Positions 20,617-30,903 of a stretch of 64,000 bases of DNA are shown here, piece after piece. Every line of letters begins with the position of its first letter. Within the stretch, counting starts at the first letter, position 1. The stretch lies in the NCBI GenBank assembly GCA_024500155.1, contig CM044869.1, positions 26,162,501-26,226,500 of the forward strand, given 5' to 3'. Under the pieces are notes generated by a model. It was given only the letters and a program-made list of their open reading frames with translations, did no database searches and was not told the origin of the DNA. The position numbers and the translations under genes are program-made. Origin of the DNA: Chenopodium formosanum (lineage: Eukaryota > Streptophyta > Magnoliopsida > Caryophyllales > Amaranthaceae).

Positions 20617-21142
20617 AAAGTTGGATGATGCTCTTTGGGCCTATCGAATGGCTTTTAAGACCCCCATAGGTACCACTCCATACCGCCTAGTCTACGACAA
20701 GTCATGCCATGTCCCGGTTGAAATTGAACACCGTGCTTTGTGGGAAATCAAGAAGATAAATTTTGACTTAGCAAGTGCGGGGGAGAAAAGGTGGCTAGAT
20801 CTTCATAAGCTAGAGGAGCTTCGGTTTGATGCTTATGATTGTGCTAGTGTGTATAAAGCTCGTTCCAAGGAAACACATGACAAGCTTATTGAGAAGAAAG
20901 ATTTTTGTGTTGGCGATAAGGTTCTTCTCTACAATTCAAAAACAAAGTTGTTTCCCGGAAAGCTCATGTCAAGATGGAGCGGTCCCTATTTGGTCAAGAA
21001 TGTTTTTCCAAGTGGTGTTGTAGAGATCTCAATGATGGATTCTTCTTCTCCATTTAAGGTCAATGGCCATCGTCTCAAGAAGTATTTCAACGGTGCTTTT
21101 GTTGGCCTTGTTCACTCATTGCTTTTCCGACAACCACCTTAA
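20617..21142 (+). pseudogene. Ath-B integrase C-terminal part
   Basis: After the deletion the frame resumes in the integrase: DDALWAYRMAFKTPIGTTPYRLVY (end of the catalytic core, past the D,D-E residues), VEIEHRALWEIKKINFD, then the C-terminal domain with the GPY module (SRWSGPYLVKNVF, about 20970-21005), HRLKKYF, and a stop at 21142. Only target/DNA-binding functions could remain. The Ath-A counterpart is at 3457-3655. Confidence 0.82.
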
Positions 21143-21183
21143 TTGGTGGAGGACGTCAAGCTATGACGTTAAACAAGCGCTAC

Positions 21184-21199
21184 CCGGGAGGCAACCCGG
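21184..21199 (+). other. Post-pol hairpin with AGGCAA loop (Ath-B)
   Basis: CCGGG / AGGCAA / CCCGG, preceded by AGCGCT, lies 40 nt after the integrase stop. In NA-D the stem is AATTGGG / CCCAATT around the same loop. Confidence 0.65.
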
Positions 21200-21514
21200 T
21201 TTTCTAACCTTTTTCTTTCGATTTTACATTTTTCTATATTTCTTTTATCCTTGAGATTTTTCTTATTTCTCTTTATTTTTGTTTGTTTTCTTGATTTTAG
21301 GTACCATGAGATTGGTTCGGAGAAAATTTCCAACAATTTTGGTGTTATTTCAAGCTTTCTCGAGGTTTGGATAAGTTTAGGTGGAAAGCTTGTTGGGGTC
21401 ATATGCTCTCATGTTTGCATTTTTATTGATTTTCTAATATTTTTCGAATGCACTTTCAAATATCTCATTATGCAAACACGAGAGTATATTCATGGCCGAA
21501 ATATTCTTGCTTGG

Positions 21515-21850
21515 TGCACGCGCACCATAGGTTGCGCGCACGCACCAAAGGGGTCAGAAAATTTTCACTAACTTTGACAAAATTTAACGGTTTTTTAACC
21601 ATGCCCGTACCCCCTTGGTGCGCACGCACCCAACCCTGCCCGCACGCACCACAAGGGTCAGCATTTTGGCCTTTTTTTTTAACAACCCCAGCCCCTACCT
21701 GGTGCGCACGCACCTCCTGGCTGCGGGCACGCACCAGGTAGGCAGCAATTTTGGCCTGTTTTTGAACCCCCCCTGCTGTCGCCAGGTGCGCACGCATTGT
21801 CGCCTGCGCGCACGCTCCGTCGCCTGGCGCCAGTGCGTTCAGCACCCCCC
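21515..21850 (+). promoter_or_regulatory. CpG-rich palindrome cluster upstream of the Ath-B ATHILA ORF
   Basis: Repeated GGTGCGCACGCACC-type near-palindromes (about 21515-21545, 21620-21650, 21700-21740 and 21785-21815) stand in AT-rich surroundings. A C-run and a CT-rich leader follow (21846-21960). The layout is the same as Ath-A 4005-4490. A promoter role is inferred from position and similarity to the LTR arrangement. Confidence 0.45.
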
Positions 21851-22194
21851 CCCCCTTATTACCCCAAAACGCACCAACCTTATTTCTCCATTCTCTCTCC
21901 CCGATTTCCCCTTACTCCCTCATTCATTCTTCTATCTTCAACCCTTCTAAACCTTTGCAAATTCACACAGTTACTCATCTTTCATATTCATTTCTTCACA
22001 AATTACATCAAAGCATAATCAAATCCCTTCCAAAACAAAAAAATTCCAGAAATTCGAACTTGAAATTCGAAAATTGGGGTTCATTTCGAAATTTTTATGT
22101 TATGATTTAGTGCTTGAATCTTGTCTTTGGGTGTTCTATTTGATCTTAAATCTTCATTTTTGGCAATTTGCAAGTAATTCAAGGCTTCATTAAG

Positions 22195-22709
22195 GTATAA
22201 TTTCTTATTTTCTAGTCATCTTCTTCCTCATTGTTCAAGCTTGAAACCTTGTTTTTGCTTTCATGGTAGAACTTCATTGTTGGTCCTTTTTGCTTGTAAT
22301 TTGTGTTGAATGATGTTATTGGATGATAAATTGAAGCTTTTTCATGATGATTTTGTATACCTTGCTTGTTTCTTGATTCACCATTGTTGGTCATTTTCTC
22401 ACTCATGGGTATTCTTTATGATGGTTTTATTGCTTTGAGAATTCAATGTTTGAGTTATTTTGCTCAATTTGATTAATGATTTGGTCTCTTATGTTCATTT
22501 TTGCCTTTAATCCATGCTTACTTGCTTCAAATTCATGATTTTATATTTATGGCATTTTGTTCATATATAGCCATCTCATGATTTGGTCTCTTACTTGTTT
22601 CTATTTTGAGATAATTGCTTTTGTGCTTGATTCTTGAGCAATTACTTATGCTTATTATTGAAATATGACAAATGTAAGATTTGCTCATGAGTTGTTTTCC
22701 TTCTTGTAG
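22195..22709 (+). other. Candidate leader intron before the Ath-B ATHILA ORF
   Basis: The donor is TTAAG/GTATAATTTCT at 22195. The acceptor TTCTTGTAG ends at 22709, with the ATG immediately after at 22710. Length is 515 bp, T-rich. Both sites are conserved in Ath-A (4729 and 5225). Confidence 0.6.
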
Positions 22710-24368
22710 ATGGCTCCAATCCGTCACAAGAAGCGGGCAAGATCAAGTTCAAGCAAACCTAGGCATGTTGTTCCACCTCCACCCGAGGTAGAAGAGACAT
22801 ACGGCATTGAATTTTCTAAAGAATCACATTGGGATCGTTTCAAGCATCTATCCAAGAGAAAGCTAAGACCAACAAGATTTTACGATCAAGCAACAACCAA
22901 GTTTCTTGGAATAGATGAGGACGTTCGGCTTCTTGCAAAGAGCCTTGATCTTTTAGAGTTCTTGGATTTGAGCACCCCTACTTATGCTAGGGTGACCTAT
23001 GAATTTCTTTCCTCTCTTGAAGTAGTCCGAGAACCGGGTGACAATTCCTCAAGGATTTTGACTTTCCAACTTTTCAATCATGATCACTCATTGACGAATT
23101 CTTAACTATGTTCATACTTCAAGTTTCCATGGGCCGAGGATGCGGATCATTGTATCTATCCGGCGCATGGTAGAATGGCAGATGATCATGGATATAATGA
23201 GCAACGTTGGTGGAGAAGTATCTTGGAGGAAGGGAAGTATGAGCCTCAAAATTCCTAGACCGCCTCCATGATTCATCCGGCTATGCGGTATTTCAACTGT
23301 CTCCTCACTTATGCTCTTTGCTCCAAGGACTCTTTGGGAGCTATCTCTCGAGAGGAGCTTTGTTGGTTGTGGAAAGCCGACCAAAATGACTTTGAGATTG
23401 AGTTAGTGGATTTCACAGAGCACTTTTGTAGTTCATCCGTGATGGAGTTAGCCTATCGGGGAGCATCCAATTGGGAGGGATGATTTCTATCCTAGCTCTT
23501 TGCATCACTGACGACTATAAGACTTTGTTAAATGAGCTTCCCCCAATTATTGATCCTCGAGAAAAATCTTCTTCTCATTTCCTCAACATCTCCGCCCTTG
23601 TGAACCAAAAGTTCCTCGATCGTACTAGAAAGGATGATGTCTTCATTTAGAAAGTTCCCGGGTTAAAGAATGGTTCTTAATCCCATGCAAAGAGGCAACT
23701 ACCCGACCAAGAGAGAAAGATTCCTTATCTTGGAGGCCTCCGATGCGAGATATTGACCCTTCTATTCGACGTAGGACGAATCATACAAGAGGCCGCTCGA
23801 CCAATGCTTTCTCATCGAATGTTCAAACTATTCCCACAGTTGAACCGGAAGGTACACCTATTCCTTCCCCCTCTCCTACTCCTTCTACTTTTGATTTGTC
23901 AACCATTCATGTAGGCTTGATTCTATTGCTAATGTGTTATATTCTATGCCTTCTATTCAAACCCCTAATCTTGGTTATGACTATCATACAAATCAATTGT
24001 ATGATTTGCATGTTCTGAGGAGGGAAATCGAGCCCTATGTGAACTACCCGTATCTCCCGGTCCAGCAAGGACCTATTCCTCAATGGGAACCTTTTGATCC
24101 TACCATTGGTCCTCGGCCTTGCTACCCTTATTGGGAGGGCCCTCATGTTCACCCTAGTTCTATCACAAGCACCACTTACGACTATCGGCGGCCCGGTGGT
24201 TGTGATTATGCTTATGATCCGGCTAATCCTTCGCCTTTTCCGGACCCTGAGACTTTTGGGCAGTGGGGTAGGTCGGGTGAGCCGGTCTTAGATGATTGGT
24301 CTCATTATTTTGAGGATGATAGAACTAGGAGGGATGGTAGGTTAAGGGTAAGGCTCCCATGGACGTGA
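22710..24368 (+). pseudogene. Ath-B ATHILA-domain ORF (ORF3)
   Basis: It begins MAPIRHKKRARSSSSKP, a basic nuclear-localisation-like N-terminus. An ATHILA (PF03078-like) domain follows: SHWDRFKHLSKRKLRPTRFYD, LGIDEDVRLLAKSLDLLEFL, TYARVTYEFLSSLEV and ILTFQLFNHDH. A stop at 23103 and frame changes near 23260, 23480 and 23650 break the middle. The C-terminus (about 23934-24368) is rich in Pro, Tyr and Trp (NYPYLPVQQGPIPQWEPFDP, PCYPYWEGP, YRRPGGCDYAYDPANP). No transmembrane helix is seen. Intact length would be about 550 residues. Function is unknown. Confidence 0.75.
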
Positions 24369-24910
24369 GCGAGATGGCTAGCTCTAGTCATGTGATGGAC
24401 ACCGGTGAGGGGAGTTCTCATTTTACCCCTTACCATAGTGCGGAGTGATACTTCCATGGCTACCCTCCTTCTTATGTGCTTTATTTGATGTTTCTCGGTT
24501 GCCTCTATGTCTTTAGGTTTAGAGTTAGGGGGGTAGTCCAGTCTAAGCTTGGGGGTGCTTTCTGCATTTGTTTCTATGCTTCACCATATTCCCCCCTTCT
24601 TTTGTAGTTCATTCCTAGTCTCCTATGCTTCTGGTATTGATCTCTGTGTTGTTCGGTTTTATAATGATGCTGCTGTATTTCTGCTAATTTCTCTGCCCAG
24701 TTATTAGTTTGTTACTTGTTTCACTGATCGCTGTCCGCTGAGTTTCTCTGTGTCTTTATTATGATGATTCCTGATGATGACTGTCTGATTTCTTATCTCC
24801 TGATACTATTTTAGTCTGATGATTCTGACCCTTGCTGCTACTATTACTTGTTTTTTCTTTATTTTCCTACATTTACTTTTCTATTTTCTTCTTTTCTTTT
24901 GTATTGAAGT

Positions 24911-24935
24911 TACTAACAATTTTCTTTGTATATAG
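24911..24935 (+). other. Conserved branch point and 3' splice-site-like element (Ath-B)
   Basis: TACTAAC at 24911-24917, T-rich run, TATAG ending at 24935; identical to Ath-A 7427-7451. Confidence 0.45.
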
Positions 24936-26386
24936 TTTGTTTATTTCTCACCTTGCTCTATTGCTTATGCTTTGGATTTCGACGATTCACAAAGGTGCTC
25001 TTTCGCCTTGTTTAATGTGCAATAGCTTTCTATTTCTTTTCTTTTTCTTTTCTTGGTTGCTTAGTCTAGGATTAGTTCTAGGAGAAGTTGAATGGTTCGA
25101 GGTTGTTTGCTTTTTAACACCCTAGTGTGTTTGGGAGCATTGGCGTTGTGGCCGAATGTTCACTTGTTTGTTGATTGGGATTTATGTGTGTTAGCATTAC
25201 TTCCTTATTGCTTTCTACTTCTACTTTAATTTTCTATTTTTCATTTCATTTTCATTTTCCTTTTCTTCTTTTTCTTTTTCTTTTGTTTTCTTCTTCCTTC
25301 ATGTTTTCCTTTTCTCTTTTTCTTATTCTTTTCTTTTCTTTTTATTCCCTTTATTTTGTTTTTAGTCCCTTTCTTTTCTTGTAAAAAATTTATTATAAAT
25401 ACAAAAAAAATAAAAATAAAATAAAATAATAAAAATATTAAAAAAAAAGAACAAAACTTGTTTTTTTGAATATGAATAAAATGTTTTTAGGCATTGCTTT
25501 TATTTCTTCGTCTTTTTGCTTTTACTTTGGACTTAGTACCACTTGAACTTGCACATTGGCTATTTTTCTTCCTAAATACAATGGTTTACACGGTTTGAGA
25601 GTATCTTTGGTTGACTCTAGGATAAGGTATGCTAAGGTAGCGGTTTAGACCTTTTGGGGCCTTGAAGCCGGATTCTTTTGGTTTGTGGTAAGACGGAGTT
25701 GCTTCCTTTGGTGGATTTGACACCTTTAGTATGTTTTTGCTACAACCGTGTGAGGATTTCTCTTTTTCAAGCGTTCATCACTTTTGATTGTGCGGCGTGG
25801 ATCCTCCACCTTTGCATCCCTAATCTTGAATCTTGACTCATAATTCTCAAACACAAGACCGAACCAACTAGGAAGGACAAAGGCCATTTTTTCGGGGTGG
25901 TAATTTTTCATTTCTAGGATTTTCTTCTTTCTTTTTAGTTCATTGGGTTTACATTTTCCATCTTGCTAACCATTTGAGCCATTCCCCTTCTTTTCAAGCC
26001 ACATCTTTAGAAGTTTGAACCTTTTGTTTCTTTTTGTTCCATTATTGGTTTTTGTGAAGCAAATGCTCATGCTTTTGGAGTTTGTGATCTATAAAGTTGG
26101 AAATTGGTTTTATTTGTAAGCAAACTCGTCTTTTGTATATATTGTGAATAATGGCAAGTGAATATAATCGAAAAGCCGTCCAAAGTTAAAAAGGCAAGGA
26201 CATAATAAATGCAATATCGAAAAAGCCGTCCAAAGTTAAAAGAGGCGAAAGTTACAACCTTTTGCCCTTATGTTACAACCTTTGGGAAAGTCCTTTCGAC
26301 CTAGTGGTTGAGTCATACATCGAGGGAGGGCATTATGAGTTAAAGCCTAAAGAAAGAGGATGCAAGGTCGAGATGTCGAGAACCCT

Positions 26387-26391
26387 CAAAT
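26387..26391. other. Target-site duplication of NA-D, left copy
   Basis: CAAAT here and CAAAT at 32413-32417, directly abutting the TG...CA termini. Confidence 0.92.
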
Positions 26392-27900
26392 TGATGAATC
26401 ACATTTATATAGAGTTTATAGGCACATTTATGCTAGTTTTATAGTTGATTTTTGAGTCTTTTGTTGCTTTTTAGGTCGCAATTGCATAAGTTGTCCATTT
26501 TGTGCTCTATTATGCTCCGTTTGTGTTTTCTTAATGTTCCAGGTAGTTCTCATAGCTATTTGGACGCTCTCGGAAGAATTTAGCATTTGTCGTTGGATGG
26601 AGGGATGTTGATTTGAGGCCGATGATTCATTGACCTTGTGCTTATATATGTATGTAGATTCCTTGAAGTAAATCGGAGTTGTTTCGTAGCTCTTGTTGCA
26701 AGTATGAGATCGTTTTAGGCCTTTGGTGCATTGACAATTTGAGTTGCTAAGCATTCTTGCATCGAGCTAAGCTCGAGCTATAGCTCGAGTACTAGCTCAG
26801 TAAGGCAGCAAGTCAAGGAAGCTCCGAGCTATCGCTCGCAAGCTAGCTCGCTTATTAGCTCATCACTGCCATACGCAAAGTCCTATGCGAGCTATAGCTC
26901 GCCAGCTAGCTCGCCAAGGCAGTAGCTACATTCGACGAGGAGCGATAGCTCGCTCGTTAGAGAGCGATAGCTCGTTGCTGCTCCATCTTTTCTTGGTCGT
27001 TTGACGTAATCAAGTCGAGTAACGTGCCACGTCATCAATTATAATCCAATAGTAATTCAACTTATGTATTTATTATTTTCTTATTAATTTTCTTTAATTA
27101 TTTCTTTAGATTAGTTTTAGGATAATATAAATACTCAAGGAGACTTATTTTCTCGGGACGCTTTTGATTATTGTTTTACGTTCTTTTTAGATTTCTCTTT
27201 AGCCCTAGTTGTTCATGGACAACTCCATGGATTCCTCCATGGATTTGTCCTTGAATTTGTTACTTTAATTCATTAAGGTAATTTACTACTCTCTTTTGAT
27301 TATGTTTTATTCCTTTCTAGTTTTATTTATTTATTTCATGTTTGAGTAGTTTATTTCTAGGGTTTGGGAATCCATGTTTATACTATGAATCTTGATTGAT
27401 TTATTAATATTTTGATTATTGATATCTCTAATTGATAGTGTTTTATTGTTAATCTTGCAACCTGATCAATTGTTTGATTAATTATTGTTAATAAGAGTTT
27501 GAATCGAAATATCTTACTTTTAGAGGCTTACCTACAATTAACAATTCTGATTATGTTAGCGACCGAACTACATATGTTGAATTGAGAGCGTTAAGACCCG
27601 ACCGTAGGCTTAGCAATTGCTCTAGTTAATTGATTAATTGAATTGTTATTGGTATTTTGATAGGTTTAGAACTATAAGCATGGTGAACCATAACCCTAGG
27701 TCCTTTTTATTATTTGTTTTATTCCTATTTTATTTTAGATCTATTCATAATCCCAATTTCGTGACATAGGTTAGTTTCTCCAATTTCTTAGAAGTTAGAT
27801 TGAATACCATCTCTCTGTGGATTCGACCCTACTTGCCCTACTACATTGTTAGTTGGATTCGTTAGGAATTTATTTTTGAAAGGTGTACGACAACCTATCA
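26392..27900 (+). repeat. NA-D 5' LTR
   Basis: TGATGAATCAC...ACCTATCA. A 220-bp array of CGAGCTATAGCTCG-like palindromes (26760-26985) stands upstream of TATAAATA (27126-27133). An identical open minus-strand frame of 108 codons in both LTRs has no family signature and probably reflects only their identity. Confidence 0.92.
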
Positions 27901-27905
27901 AATTT

Positions 27906-27923
27906 TGGCGCCGTTGCCGGGGA
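27906..27923 (+). promoter_or_regulatory. Primer-binding site of NA-D
   Basis: TGGCGCCGTTGCCGGGGA, perfectly complementary to the 3' end expected for plant tRNA-Asp, 5 nt after the LTR. Confidence 0.85.
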
Positions 27924-28037
27924 GACGGCTTAATTTTATTTAGCTTCTTATTTGGTGAGACTAATCTGTATATATATATTTTTTCTTATTTTTATTGTGT
28001 ATATACTTACTTTTTGTTTTACTCATATTGTGTTTTC

Positions 28038-29105
28038 ATGGAGTGGTATGATTATAATTCGTATGGGATGAATGTTCTTAATGATCAGGGGCAATATGAT
28101 TATAATTCCGGGCATTGTAATGCTAATGTTTCTGTGTTTGATGCATCATATGATTATCAAAATTCACAAAATATATGCATGAATTCCTGTGAAAATTTTT
28201 ATTACCCTAGTGAGTCTTATATGCATGATTTTAATTCCTCTTACCAACCCTTAGTTGATAATTATACTCAACCCAATTCATCGGAGTGTAGGGAACTTTT
28301 TAATATGATGAATGAGTTTATTGTTAATCAACATGAAGAACTTAATGAATTGATGCATGATTGTCAACGTATTTCAAAATCTATTGAATTACTTGCTGTG
28401 CAACAATATGCTAACCAACAGGTGATACATGATGATAATGATATTGGTTTTGAGGATTGTATTTCAGTGGAGGAAAGCGCTAATTTGACTCATGATATTT
28501 ACTCCCCGTCAAATGAAAGTACAATAGAGGAAAATAATTTCCCATCTATTTATGATTCAGATGGTGAAAATTTTTGGAATGACGATATAGAAGTAGTGGA
28601 GAAGGAAGAACAACCAATTATCGTGAAGTCCTTGGTTGAGAAACCATTGGTTTTGGATCTTTTGGTAGTTGAAGATCTTGTTGACAAGCTTATTCATGAG
28701 GGTGAAGTTGAAGGTAAAAGCATAGGTAAAAACATTTGTGTTAAGCCTAACCCATCTCCCCTTCATATCCCGTTTTCCTACAGGCTTGATCTAGTTCCTT
28801 CATTCACTATGTCAAATCTTCCATACTTTCTCAAAATATCTCCATTTCATGATACACTTGGTCATGTGGACCTTGATGATTGCTCAAAAAGGTCTACATG
28901 GCCTAAGGGGCAAGCAGGGGTAAGGTGTATACATTCTTTTTCTTTTTATTTTAACTTTTCTTTTTCCGATTATTTTTCTTTTATTTTTTCTAACCCCTTG
29001 TATTTCAAGATTTGTGTGCTTGCAGTCAAGCCATATGTGGTGCTCAATGATATGTTTGCAGGGGCGTACGATAAGTTACTCAAGGCATTGGATTCTTCCG
29101 ATTGA
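28038..29105 (+). CDS. NA-D ORF, intact, unknown function
   Basis: 355 codons from the ATG at 28038, the first in the internal region of the young element. The longer upstream open frame runs back into the LTR and is not needed. The N-terminus is rich in Asn, Tyr and Ser (MEWYDYNSYGMNVLNDQG) and the middle is acidic with helical stretches (ELFNMMNEFIVNQHEELNELMHD). A later segment reads PLHIPFSYRLDLVPSF. I see no zinc knuckle, protease or RT motif. A gag-like or accessory role is possible but unproven. GT at 28920 and AG at 29025 could remove a T-rich 106-bp intron. Splicing would shift the frame and end the protein near 29145 instead of 29105. Confidence 0.6.
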   Translation: MEWYDYNSYGMNVLNDQGQYDYNSGHCNANVSVFDASYDYQNSQNICMNSCENFYYPSESYMHDFNSSYQPLVDNYTQPNSSECRELFNMMNEFIVNQHEELNELMHDCQRISKSIELLAVQQYANQQVIHDDNDIGFEDCISVEESANLTHDIYSPSNESTIEENNFPSIYDSDGENFWNDDIEVVEKEEQPIIVKSLVEKPLVLDLLVVEDLVDKLIHEGEVEGKSIGKNICVKPNPSPLHIPFSYRLDLVPSFTMSNLPYFLKISPFHDTLGHVDLDDCSKRSTWPKGQAGVRCIHSFSFYFNFSFSDYFSFIFSNPLYFKICVLAVKPYVVLNDMFAGAYDKLLKALDSSD

Positions 29106-29146
29106 CGAATTGAGTAGGGTCGTGCGGGACCTTAAAAACCAGCGCT

Positions 29147-29166
29147 AATTGGGAGGCAACCCAATT
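29147..29166 (+). other. Post-pol-type hairpin with AGGCAA loop (NA-D)
   Basis: AATTGGG / AGGCAA / CCCAATT, a perfect 7-bp stem, preceded by AGCGCT. Same loop as in Ath-B, with different but still complementary stem bases. Confidence 0.7.
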
Positions 29167-29406
29167 TTCTTTTTGTTTTTTTGCTACTTCCTATCTTTTT
29201 CGTTATTTAAATAATAATGCTAATGTGTGTTCTAGTGATGACGTCTTTTGCTAGGTACAAACATAGCTAAGTTCCTTGGCTACGTCGGCTACCCAATTAC
29301 AACTACCAATCGTGGTGGAGGTGTCTATACCTTTGACGCTCCCTTCGCTTACCCACCCCTTTGTGAGTTGTGTCTCTCCTTTATTTATGCTTTAGTTCCT
29401 CTTTGT

Positions 29407-29441
29407 TCACATTGAGGACAATGTGATGTTTAGCTTGGGGG
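29407..29441 (+). promoter_or_regulatory. Internal hairpin and PPT-like tract (NA-D)
   Basis: TCACATTG / AGGA / CAATGTGA is followed by TTTAGCTTGGGGGA. Counterpart of Ath-A 8917-8953. Confidence 0.6.
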
Positions 29442-30216
29442 AGAAAGATTGTTATCATCACTTTGTGCATGTTAGTTGTGTTTAGTTTAGTTCTTTTGCT
29501 TAGTAGGTGTTGTATGGTTTGTACCATTCATTAGGAGTGGGAGTTTACATACAACGAAAAACAATGTATTGCTTTCTTATTTTTTATTTTATTTTTTTTT
29601 CTAGTTGTTTTGATAGTGCATACTTGTGTCCATTTTTCATATATTTGACTTCGAACCGTGTGCGGATTTGGTTTGACTCTCTTGAGCTTCTTTTGATCTT
29701 AGTTATAATTCTAAAATTCAGTCGGTTTGCGCTATACATTGCTAACTGCTTGACATTGTGTGAACCAATTGAATGGTTTGTGGAAAGATTGGTTGTCCCA
29801 TATCAAGTATAGCTAGCCAATTCTCTTGTTAGGTCACCTTACTCTGTGTTTGTGTGATTGATGCAATTTGTTATTTCAATGACTTTGGCTTGAGATTTAT
29901 TAGTAATTTGACTATGATTCACGCATGCCGCATATGATAAAGGCCATGTTCTTTAGGTAGCCTTCAGATGATATTTAGATACATTTGTTCCCATTTTGCT
30001 CACCCATGTTGTTGCCTTGCCCATTCATTGATATGTAGCTACATTACAAGCCACTTTAGCCCCATTGGTTACTATTCCCAAGTCTAGCTAGCTTGGGGAG
30101 CTTATTGATGCGGTGTTGTTTGTGTGTCAAGCTTCAATTTATGCAAAACATGATGGAATAAAGATTGAAAAAAGTTTATATTTACAGTTGAGAAGTGTTA
30201 CTTGAAGATGTGAAGA

Positions 30217-30247
<31 letters not shown>

Positions 30248-30864
30248 TAAATAAAATAAAAAAGCTTGTTCATATGTACTCATTTAAAAAGCCGAAGAAT
30301 TGAAAGGAAAAAAAAAAAAAGGCAAAGAAAAAGGAAAAAAAAGAAAGAAAAAGATTATCCATGACGATGTATAGTAGATTTCAATCTTGGTTCTATATAA
30401 TGTTTTAGAGAAAGTTGGTGATGTCAAATGGAGAATGAATTTTAAATCATTATTTGTTCGTGTTTATGTTATTGCTCCCCAAGTTGGCTTTTTCGCTCAC
30501 ATTTTCCTAAATATTATCCTACCCCTTCACCTTTGCCCCATTACAAGCTTTAAAAAGTCCTTTTGATCGGCATGTGTGTTTTGTGATTGACTGAACGTTA
30601 TTTCTTGATATCGTCATGTTACCTTTTGTTGCATCAAATATTTATATTCTACAAGGTGTGCGGTGACGACTAGCTTGATTGGGAAATCGTTTGTGGCCAA
30701 GTTTGGTTTCAATTGTGGATCATGATGTTGAGAGGTTCTATTTGTATCCGAGCTAAATTTTGGTCTTAATAACTTTGGTTTGATTGTTTGCTCGAGAGTT
30801 AGGTCGGTCTTATTCTGGTTCCCTGGAAGTCTTATTAATCTTGTTTCTCCGTCTTGAGTTTAGT
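29442..30864 (+). other. NA-D 3' untranslated region
   Basis: No supported gene. T-rich text and A-rich tracts (30215-30355) are followed by sequence resembling the Athila tail (TTTGCCCCATTACAAGC near 30530). Confidence 0.5.
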
Positions 30865-30903
30865 GTTGCTTGGGGACAAGCAACGGTTTAGCTTGGGGGA
30901 ATT
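30865..30903 (+). promoter_or_regulatory. Polypurine tract of NA-D with upstream hairpin
   Basis: GTTGCTTG / GGGA / CAAGCAAC (perfect 8-bp stem, 30865-30884), then TTTAGCTTGGGGGAATT to the LTR start at 30904. Confidence 0.8.

Larger units (their letters stand above)
24369..26391 (+). other. Ath-B 3' untranslated region (before NA-D)
   Basis: No gene recognised. It holds PPT-like AGCTTGGGGG near 24548, a TACTAAC branch point with acceptor (24911-24935), the pyrimidine tract plus A tract (25200-25460), and a region conserved with Ath-A including 36 codons with mostly silent differences (26274-26381). Relative to Ath-A, the internal hairpin/PPT-like module is deleted near 26220-26250. Confidence 0.55.

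Noticed and set aside
24832..25384. Similar hydrophobic frames in Ath-B
   Set aside because: Same pyrimidine-tract artefact; no start, length or sequence conservation with Ath-A.
26428..26754. Minus-strand 108-codon frame identical at 30940-31266
   Set aside because: Identity only reflects the two near-identical NA-D LTRs. No family motif, and wrong place for a gene.
27846..28037. Upstream extension of the NA-D ORF into the LTR
   Set aside because: It runs through the LTR end and PBS, which are transcribed but not expected to be coding. The ATG at 28038 is the natural start.
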